Below the pieces are notes generated by a model. That model was given only the letters and a program-made list of their open reading frames with translations. It had not been told where the DNA came from and made no database searches. A stretch of 59,031 nucleotides of DNA from an uncultured Prevotella sp. (GTDB lineage Bacteria; Bacteroidota; Bacteroidia; Bacteroidales; Bacteroidaceae), in assembly GCA_946548085.1 (NCBI GenBank), contig CAMNPN010000081.1, positions 1 to 59,031 on the forward strand, given 5' to 3'. Shown here in pieces: positions 25,542 through 32,217 of this stretch. The position numbers and the translations under genes were made by a program. Position 1 is the first letter of the stretch, and every line of letters begins with the position of its first letter.

Positions 25542-28427
25542 CTATTGCCGCCTGGCCTCGTCGAGTTTCTCCTTGAGGTATTTGCCCGTCAGGCTGTCCT
25601 TACTCTGCGCCACCGTCTCTGGCGTGCCTGCTGCCACGAGTGAGCCGCCGCGGTCGCCGCCATCAGGACCGAGGTCTATCACATGGTCGGCACACTTGAT
25701 GATCTCCATGTTGTGCTCGATGATGAGGATGGTGTGTCCGCGCGCAATGAGGGCGTCGAAGGCCTGCAGCAGCCGCTGGATGTCATGGAAGTGGAGGCCG
25801 GTGGTGGGTTCGTCGAAGATAAACAGCGTGGGCTCCTGCTTCTCCTGACCGATGAAGTAGGCCAGCTTCACGCGCTGGTTCTCACCGCCAGAGAGGGTGG
25901 AGGAGTTCTGTCCGAGTTTGATGTAGCCCAGCCCCACGTCCTCCAGGGTCTTCAGCCGTTTCACGATCGTCTCCGTCCGCTTGTCTTCAGTCGTCCCAAA
26001 GAAGGCAATTGCCTCTGAGATGGTCATGTTGAGCACCTCGTCGATGTTCTTCCCTTGATACATCACGTCGAGGATTTCCCGCTTGAAGCGATGGCCGTGG
26101 CAGGCCTCACACTCCAGCACGAGGTCGGCCATGAACTGCATCTCGACGGTGATCACGCCGGCGCCCTTACACTCCTCACAGCGACCCCCCTCGGCGTTGA
26201 ACGAGAAGTGCTGTGGCTTGAAGTCCATCTGCTGTGCCAGAGGCTGGTCGGCATAGAGGTCGCGGATGGCGTCGTAGGCCTTCACGTAGGTGGCGGGATT
26301 GGAGCGGGTGGACTTGCCGATGGGGTTCTGGTCAACGAACTCCACGTGCTTCACTGCGTCGATGTCGCCGCCGATGCCGAGGTATTCTCCCGGCACGTCG
26401 CACACCTCGCCCAGGTGTCGTTTCAGGGCGGGGTAAAGGATGCCCTTGATCAGACTCGACTTGCCTGATCCCGACACGCCCGTCACGACGGTCATCACGT
26501 TCAGGGGAATCTCTACGTCGATGCCGCGCAGGTTGTTCATGCGGGCTCCCTTGATGTCGATATGGCAGTTCCACGGCCTGCGGCTCGTGGGCACGGGTAT
26601 CTCGTCCTCGTGCAGCAGGTATCTCACGGTGTGGCTCTTCGGATATTTCTTCAGCGACTGCTTGTTCACGTCTGCCGCCTGACCCTCGAAGACGATTTCT
26701 CCTCCCAGCCGGCCTGCGTCGGGACCCACGTCGATTAGGTAGTCTGCGGCACGCATGATCTCCTCGTCGTGCTCTACGACGACCACCGTGTTGCCCAGCG
26801 ACTGCAGCTCTTTCAGCACGTGTATCAGCCGCTCGGTATCGCGGCAGTGCAGGCCGATGCTTGGCTCGTCGAGGATATAGAGCGATCCTACCAGCGAGCT
26901 GCCCAGCGACGTGCAGAGGTTGATGCGCTGGCTCTCACCGCCCGAGAGCGAGTTCGACAGACGGTTCAGCGTGAGGTATCCCAGTCCCACGTCGAGCAGG
27001 AACTGCAGCCGGCTGGTGATCTCCACCAGCAGCCGCCGGGCCACCTCCTGGTCGTGACTGTTCAGGGTGAGCTTGTCGAACCACTCCTTCAGCCTCACCA
27101 CGGGCATCTCCACCAGGTTGGTGATGCTTCGTCCGCCAATCTTCACGTAGTCTGCCTCGGGCTTCAGCCGCGTGCCGTGACAGGCCGGGCAGGTGGTCTT
27201 CCCTCTGTAGCGGCTCAACATCACGCGGTATTGTATCTTGTACTGGTTTTCGCGCAGCATATCGAAGAAGGCGTCGATGCAGGGGCGCTCCTTCACACCC
27301 TTGTCTGAGGGCAGTCCGTGCCATAGCCAGTCTTTCTGTTGCTGTGTCAGGTTCATGTATGGCTCGAAGATGGGGAAGTCGTCCTTGGCGGCATGCCGGC
27401 AGAACCAGTCTTTCCATTCCTTCATCTTCTCCCCGTGCCAGCACACCACACAGCCGTCGTACACCGACAGTGTCGTGTTGGGGATGACCAGCTTCTCGTC
27501 GATGCCGATGATGCGCCCGAAACCCTGGCACTCGGGACAGGCCCCCGCGGGAGAGTTGAACGAGAACATGTTGTCGTTGGGCTCCTCGAAGGTGATGCCG
27601 TCGGCCTCGTACCTCGTCGAGAAGTCGTAGCAGATGTTCGACGGCGGGAACAGCAGGCGGCAGGTGCCGTTTCCCTCGTAGAAGGCTGTCTCGGCAGAGT
27701 CTACCAGCCGGGCGATGGTGTCCTTCGTATTGTCGGCCGAGAGGCGGTCGATGACGAGGTAGAGTTCTTTTATCGGGGAAAGGCTACGGGTAGGCGAGCT
27801 TTGCTCGGGAATGTGTGGAGTGTGGGGTGTGGAGTGAGAAGTGTCACTCGTCGAAAGAAAATCGTCGATTCTCTCGAAGTTGCCATCCACGTAAATTCTC
27901 GCGTAGCCCTCCTGCATATATGCCTTGAGCTGCTGCTCCAGCGTGCGCCCTTCGGGCAGGCGGACGGGAGCCATCACCACGAAGCGGGTGCCGGCAGAGT
28001 ACTCCAGCATCTTCTGTACCACGTCTTCCGTCGTGTGCTTCTTCACCTCCTCGCCGCTTACGGGACTGTACGTGTGCCCTATGCGCGCGTAAAGCAATCG
28101 GAGATATTCATATATCTCCGTCGAGGTGCCCACCGTACTGCGCGGGTTGCGTGCTATCACCTTCTGCTCGATGGCGATGGCTGGCGGGATGCCTCTGATG
28201 TAGTCGCACTCGGGCTTGTTCATACGCCCCAGAAACTGCCGGGCATAGCTCGACAGGCTCTCCACATATCGTCGCTGGCCTTCGGCATAGAGTGTGTCGA
28301 ACGCTAAAGATGATTTGCCGGAGCCACTGACTCCGGCAATCACTGTGAATGTGTTTCGGGGTATCGTTACGTCGATGTTCTTCAGGTTGTTGACCCTCGC
28401 CCCCTTGATTTCTATGCAATCGTTCAT
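25542..28427 (-). CDS. uvrA: Excinuclease ABC subunit A, with an in-frame repeat in the UvrB-binding domain
   Basis: A 961-residue damage-recognition ATPase of nucleotide excision repair. Two ABC cassettes show GVSGSGKSSLAFDTLY (residues 33-48) with LSGGESQRINLCTSLG and LYILDEPSIGLH, and GVSGSGKSSLIKGILY (about 650) with LSGGENQRVKLAYFIG and LFIFDEPTTGLHFHD. Zinc-binding cysteine pairs are seen (CPACHGTRLKPEADYV; CEECKGAG and CEACHGHRF). Residues 193-218 (SDTSHSTPHTPHIPEQSSPT and on) are not part of any UvrA known to me and are encoded by a GGAGTGW element at 27777-27840. They sit within the UvrB-binding domain (about 131-250). Otherwise full length. Confidence 0.95.
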   Translation of the reverse strand: MNDCIEIKGARVNNLKNIDVTIPRNTFTVIAGVSGSGKSSLAFDTLYAEGQRRYVESLSSYARQFLGRMNKPECDYIRGIPPAIAIEQKVIARNPRSTVGTSTEIYEYLRLLYARIGHTYSPVSGEEVKKHTTEDVVQKMLEYSAGTRFVVMAPVRLPEGRTLEQQLKAYMQEGYARIYVDGNFERIDDFLSTSDTSHSTPHTPHIPEQSSPTRSLSPIKELYLVIDRLSADNTKDTIARLVDSAETAFYEGNGTCRLLFPPSNICYDFSTRYEADGITFEEPNDNMFSFNSPAGACPECQGFGRIIGIDEKLVIPNTTLSVYDGCVVCWHGEKMKEWKDWFCRHAAKDDFPIFEPYMNLTQQQKDWLWHGLPSDKGVKERPCIDAFFDMLRENQYKIQYRVMLSRYRGKTTCPACHGTRLKPEADYVKIGGRSITNLVEMPVVRLKEWFDKLTLNSHDQEVARRLLVEITSRLQFLLDVGLGYLTLNRLSNSLSGGESQRINLCTSLGSSLVGSLYILDEPSIGLHCRDTERLIHVLKELQSLGNTVVVVEHDEEIMRAADYLIDVGPDAGRLGGEIVFEGQAADVNKQSLKKYPKSHTVRYLLHEDEIPVPTSRRPWNCHIDIKGARMNNLRGIDVEIPLNVMTVVTGVSGSGKSSLIKGILYPALKRHLGEVCDVPGEYLGIGGDIDAVKHVEFVDQNPIGKSTRSNPATYVKAYDAIRDLYADQPLAQQMDFKPQHFSFNAEGGRCEECKGAGVITVEMQFMADLVLECEACHGHRFKREILDVMYQGKNIDEVLNMTISEAIAFFGTTEDKRTETIVKRLKTLEDVGLGYIKLGQNSSTLSGGENQRVKLAYFIGQEKQEPTLFIFDEPTTGLHFHDIQRLLQAFDALIARGHTILIIEHNMEIIKCADHVIDLGPDGGDRGGSLVAAGTPETVAQSKDSLTGKYLKEKLDEARRQ
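27777..27840. repeat. GGAGTGW element with 39-base module inside uvrA
   Basis: Bases 27777-27815 are identical to 18391-18429 in the AddB-like gene, including the hairpin CGAGC-TTT-GCTCG. They are followed by GGAGTGT, GGGGTGT and GGAGTGA units. The insert keeps the uvrA frame. Confidence 0.92.
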
Positions 28428-28440
28428 TCCTTACCTTTTT

Positions 28441-28588
28441 GTTTATAGTTTAAAGTTTATAGTTTATAGTTGAATACTTCTATAGGCAGACGTGCTTGCA
28501 AGCCTTTTCCGCTTTCAGGGTAATCATCTATAAACTATAAACTATCCGCTCGGCCCGAAGGGACGCTTTCCTCAGAAAGAACTATAAA
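28441..28588. repeat. TTTATAG heptamer palindromic element between uvrA and uxaB
   Basis: GTTTATAG-type units (28441-28470) are followed by a core that, read in reverse, matches the core of the 5882-5997 element (ATGATTACC, GCAAGC, CTGCCTATAGAA). CTATAAACTATAAACTAT follows and, after a GC-rich spacer CCGCTCGGCCCGAAGGGACG, another ACTATAAACTA. That last unit forms the TAG stop codon of uxaB (28589-28591). Confidence 0.85.
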
Positions 28589-30028
28589 CTACAAAATTGA
28601 CTTCACGGCCTCGAGCATGCCTACGCTCTTGATGAGGTCGAGATCCTGCTTCACCATGGCGTTCAGACCAGGAATCTTGTTCAGGTCTTCCTGCCAGATG
28701 AACTCGGCACCGAGCACGCCGTCGGCCACCTTCTGCGTGTCGCCCGTAGCCCATAGCTCCTTCAGCAGATCCATGATCTTCTGGTCGTCGTTGGGCACGA
28801 TCTCCACGCCGTCCTCGCGCTTGCCGCCCTTGTAGTAGGTGATGATGGCGGCCAGTCCGAAAACGAGTCCCTTCGGCAGCTCGCCCTTGCGCTCCAGATA
28901 GGTCTTCACGCCGGGCAGGTCGCGGGCCTGGAACTTGGGGAATGAGTTGAGCATGATCGATGTCACCTGATGGTCTACGTACGGGTTGTCGAAGCGCTCC
29001 AGCACGTCGCCGGCAAACTTCTCCAGCTCCTCCATCGGCAGGTCGAGCGTCTGCATCAGCTCGTCGAACTGCACCTTGTGGATATACTTCCCGATCACCT
29101 CATGGTTGCAGGCGTCGCGCACGATGTTCACGCCGCTCAAGAAGGCCACGGGCGAGAGCACGGTGTGCGGGCCGTTGAGCAGCGTCACCTTGCGCTTGTG
29201 ATAGGGCTCCTCCGAGGGCACGAACAGCACGTGCAGGCCGGCCTTGTCGGCGGGGAACTCCTTGGCCACCTCCTTCGGGGCCTCGATCACCCAGAGGTGG
29301 AAGGTCTCGGCCTGAACGACGAGGTTGTCGCGATAGGAGATCTTCTCCTGGATCTCGGCAATCTCTTTGCGGGGGAAGCCCGGTACGATGCGGTCCACGA
29401 GGGTGGCATACACGCCGCACGACTCCTCGAACCACTTCTTGAAGCTCTCGGGCAGCTTCCACAGGTCGATATATTTCTCGATGCAGTCCTTCAGCACGTG
29501 ACCGTTGAGGAAGATCAGCTCACAGGGGAAGATGATCAGGCCCTTCGTGGGGTCGCCGTTGAAGGTCTGGTAGCGGCGATACAGCAGTTGCACCAGTTTG
29601 CCGGGATAACTGCTGGCGGGAGCGTCCTCAAGCTTGCAGCTGGGGTCGAAGGCGATGCCGGCCTCCGTCGTGTTCGAGATCACGAAGCGTATCTCCGGCT
29701 GGTCGGCCAGGGCCATGAAGGCGGCGTTCTGCGTGTAGGGGTTCAGGGCGCGGCTGATTACGTCGATGCGCTCCAGCGTGTTCACGGGCTTGCCGTTCTC
29801 GCGGCCCTGCAGGTTCACGTGGTACAGGCAGTCCTGGGCGTTGAGCCAGTCTACCATACCCTTCTCGATGGGCTGTACCACGACGACCGAGCCGTTGAAG
29901 TCCGTCTTCTGGTCCATGTTCCAGATAATCCAATCTACGAATGCGCGGAGGAAGTTGCCTTCTCCGAACTGAATCACCTTTTCAGGCATCACGCTCTTAG
30001 GAGCGAATTGTTTGTTTAGTGGTTTCAT
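28589..30028 (-). CDS. uxaB: Tagaturonate reductase (altronate oxidoreductase)
   Basis: A 479-residue member of the mannitol/hexuronate dehydrogenase family that reduces tagaturonate to altronate with NADH in galacturonate (pectin) breakdown. It begins VIQFGEGNFLRAFVDWIIWN, the nucleotide-binding start, with VVVVQPIEKG. NLQGRENGKPVNTLERI and ISNTTEAGIAFDP are typical of UxaB. The catalytic region reads TFHLWVIEAPKE, then LLNGPHTVLSPVAFLSGV and NHEVIGKYI. Length is normal. A TATCTTTG promoter lies at 30096-30103. No other pectin gene is adjacent. Confidence 0.9.
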   Translation of the reverse strand: MKPLNKQFAPKSVMPEKVIQFGEGNFLRAFVDWIIWNMDQKTDFNGSVVVVQPIEKGMVDWLNAQDCLYHVNLQGRENGKPVNTLERIDVISRALNPYTQNAAFMALADQPEIRFVISNTTEAGIAFDPSCKLEDAPASSYPGKLVQLLYRRYQTFNGDPTKGLIIFPCELIFLNGHVLKDCIEKYIDLWKLPESFKKWFEESCGVYATLVDRIVPGFPRKEIAEIQEKISYRDNLVVQAETFHLWVIEAPKEVAKEFPADKAGLHVLFVPSEEPYHKRKVTLLNGPHTVLSPVAFLSGVNIVRDACNHEVIGKYIHKVQFDELMQTLDLPMEELEKFAGDVLERFDNPYVDHQVTSIMLNSFPKFQARDLPGVKTYLERKGELPKGLVFGLAAIITYYKGGKREDGVEIVPNDDQKIMDLLKELWATGDTQKVADGVLGAEFIWQEDLNKIPGLNAMVKQDLDLIKSVGMLEAVKSIL

Positions 30029-30095
30029 TTTTAATTTCCTTTAATTATGTTTGTTTTAAGTTCAATCTGCCAATCTGTGATTTCTTAATTTGGTG

Positions 30096-30103
30096 CAAAG
30101 ATA
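30096..30103 (-). promoter_or_regulatory. TATCTTTG promoter element for uxaB
   Basis: Minus-strand TATCTTTG followed by GCACC, about 68 bases upstream of the uxaB ATG. Confidence 0.6.
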
Positions 30104-30146
30104 GCGATAATTTTTGAAACGACCAAATAATAACAGTTGTAGAGTG

Positions 30147-31052
30147 TTAAAATCTTGCGTAAAGGTTTGCGAAATACCCCATCCTGTAGAGGTTGAACAG
30201 TCTGAGCCACGGCCGTTTCCCGCAGAGGTTCCTCCTCATCCACGGTGCCGCCACCCTGAATGCCGTTCTCAGGATCGTCCTCACGATGCCCAGGTGTATG
30301 CCCCTGTCGAATGTCAGTATCCTCGAATAGCCCTGCAGTTCGCGGCGGAAGGTGTAGAGCGTCTGCAGGCTGCGCTCTGTCTTCGCCACGTAGGCCGCAT
30401 TGTCTTCAAACTCGGTCATCATCACGGGGTTGTCGATGTGTGCGATGCTCACCTGTTGCTGTCGCAGCATCTTGCCGAAGAGCACGTCCTCGTAGCCGCT
30501 GCGCTTGAAGCGCTCGTCGAAGGGGCAGGCCTCAAACACCTCGCGCTCTATCATGAAGTTTGTCGAGCGAAACTCGCGGTAGGGGTTCTTCTGCCGCTGC
30601 TCGGCGGTGTGTGCCGGCTCCGAGGCTTTCTCGTAAAGGTAGCGCAGGTTGTGGCGCAGGCGGTCGTCGTCGGCGATGGCGATGCCTCCGTTCACCACGC
30701 CCTCGTGGCCGTCGGCCACATAGCGCTCCAGGAACCGCCCGTCGGGGATGGTGATATCGCAGTCGAGAAACAGCAGCCAGTGGTATCTGCTGTTGCCGCC
30801 GAGATAGTTGCGGGTGGCCGCGCTGCCGGCGTTCTTCTCCCTCACGGTGTAGTGGCAGTGGGGCAGGGCGTTGATGGCACGGTTCTTGTCGATGGCCGCC
30901 AGGTCGGGCGAGGCGTCGTCTGCCACGATGATCTCGTAGTCGATTCCCAGCGTCTCGGCCTGTCGCTGCAGCGTTTCCACCAGACTTACGCACACATTAT
31001 TATAATTAGGTATCAGGATCGATAGCTCCTTCTTACCCGTTTGTCTATCCAT
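30147..31052 (-). CDS. Family 2 glycosyltransferase
   Basis: A 301-residue GT-A transferase starting MDRQTGKKELSILIPNYNNV. The ORF is open 38 codons further, but TAATTTTG promoter sequence lies inside that extension, so the shorter start is preferred. YEIIVADDASPDLAAIDKN and WLLFLDCDITIPD carry the acidic donor-site residues, and SGYEDVLFGKML the catalytic ED. It resembles chondroitin-synthase-type glycosyltransferases of capsule loci, but it stands alone here; acceptor unknown. Confidence 0.85.
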   Translation of the reverse strand: MDRQTGKKELSILIPNYNNVCVSLVETLQRQAETLGIDYEIIVADDASPDLAAIDKNRAINALPHCHYTVREKNAGSAATRNYLGGNSRYHWLLFLDCDITIPDGRFLERYVADGHEGVVNGGIAIADDDRLRHNLRYLYEKASEPAHTAEQRQKNPYREFRSTNFMIEREVFEACPFDERFKRSGYEDVLFGKMLRQQQVSIAHIDNPVMMTEFEDNAAYVAKTERSLQTLYTFRRELQGYSRILTFDRGIHLGIVRTILRTAFRVAAPWMRRNLCGKRPWLRLFNLYRMGYFANLYARF

Positions 31053-31081
31053 GCTATGTCGTCTTTTTCGGATTTCGCCTG

Positions 31082-31089
31082 CAAAATTA
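31082..31089 (-). promoter_or_regulatory. TAATTTTG promoter element for the glycosyltransferase
   Basis: Minus-strand TAATTTTG is 29 bases upstream of the start at 31052. Confidence 0.55.
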
Positions 31090-31541
31090 CAAAAAGTTTT
31101 CCAAAGCCGTACGCTTTCGTCGTAAAAAATAGCGCGGCCACCGCCCCTTGACAAAAAAAGGCGCAAAAAGTTTCTTTTATCTTTTTCTTCTTCATTGCTT
31201 TCTAAGGATATTTCGAGGGGTGCTTTCGAGTTACGTTGAGATAAAGAGAGATAAGTGGAGATAAAGTGAAATAAAGTTACCCCCGCCTGTCAAGGGTGTA
31301 AGGAATAGGCGATAACACTGTTAGGAATAGGACTTTACACAGTAAACTGCCATCCTTTATAGGAGTAAAGTCCTATCAGTAACTGCACGACTTGGCATTC
31401 CTTACTGCATAAAGTCCTATCCCTAATGATCTAACTCCCGCAGCGTATTATAGTAACTGCGACATGATAGCTTTGAGAGTATGGCCGAAAAGCTCGACGA
31501 TTTTCATTTTCGCGCGCGTGTTATTTTAATAATTTTAATTA

Positions 31542-31563
31542 TATTTGCCTTTATAGGCAAATA
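31542..31563. repeat. AT-rich hairpin
   Basis: TATTTGCCT (31542-31550) pairs perfectly with AGGCAAATA (31555-31563) around loop TTAT, inside a tract of ATTAATTA-like sequence. It may be a terminator-like or protein-binding structure. Confidence 0.6.
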
Positions 31564-31788
31564 ATTAATTAATTAAATATAAATAAATTAATAATTAAAG
31601 GGCCGGCACGGCGCACCGGATTTATCATTCAGATGGCAGACAGGGCCATTGATTTATGTGAATCACGGACATCAAGATGTCCTATGTTTTTATATGTTGA
31701 GTCGTGACAAAATGGTCCAAAGGACAAGCTTTTCTCCATTTATTTGCAGATTTTCCTGCAAAAAGGCTTTTCTTTCCAAAGTTTTTTG

Positions 31789-31796
31789 TAATTTTG
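31789..31796 (+). promoter_or_regulatory. TAATTTTG promoter element for the SNF2-methyltransferase-nuclease operon
   Basis: TAATTTTGCAGC is the only good plus-strand -7 element upstream of the SNF2 gene. It would leave an unusually long leader of about 420 bases that includes the gene remnant. Confidence 0.5.
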
Positions 31797-31892
31797 CAGC
31801 AATTCTCATTCGGAAGCGGAGGCTACGGCTGAAGCCACTGGGTGGGATGACATCATGGACATAGGCGTTTTCTGGACGCCTTGGTTTTGACT

Positions 31893-32174
31893 GAGTAAGA
31901 ACTTCGCAAACTCGAACTGATTGTCAAAAACAAGGCAACGGGGGACGCCCCTTGGGGATGTTTATAGACAGCCCATATTGTGTATATGCACGGGTGGCGT
32001 GACTGCTATCGGTGTATCTGTATGGGTGATTACTATAGCATTCTGCGTGGGGCTTTCTGCGTTGCTCGTTTCGACAATCAGGGCAATGCGAAGGCCTTTA
32101 CTCAGTGGAACGGGCAACAGGACTGGCTCCACGTTTTTTATGCTCCTTGGTGTAGAGATTTGAAACATTACTAA
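31893..32174 (+). pseudogene. Probable gene remnant of unknown family in the operon leader
   Basis: One plus frame reads ELRKLELIVKNKATGDAPWG, meets TAG at 31963, then continues GDYYSILRGAFCVARFDNQG and ends WLHVFYAPWCRDLKHY with a stop at 32172-32174. Composition and codon use look like a decayed protein of roughly 90 residues. No family is recognised. Other frames and the minus strand are also open over part of this stretch, so the call is tentative. Confidence 0.35.
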
Positions 32175-32217
32175 CCTCGCAGCCTTCAGGGAGCCTGGCC
32201 GCACAAATGACAAGCAG

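Larger units (their letters stand above)
31053..32217. other. 1.1-kb interval without an intact gene, upstream of the restriction-like operon
   Basis: The interval holds a divergent promoter for the glycosyltransferase (TAATTTTG, 31082-31089, minus), purine-rich sequence, an inverted repeat TTAGGAATAGGACTTTA (31321-31337) with its near inverse (31410-31426) plus a third TAAAGTCCTA (31366-31375), a very AT-rich tract with a hairpin at 31542-31563, a GC-rich burst GGGCCGGCACGGCGCACCGG, a plus promoter element, and a probable gene remnant at about 31893-32174. A 71-codon ORF at 31649-31864 is not convincing. Confidence 0.6.

Noticed and set aside
31921..32163. An 80-codon plus-strand ORF with a hydrophobic middle just before the SNF2 gene
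   Set aside because: Codon use is poorer than in the other plus frame over the same bases; kept only as part of the leader anomaly.
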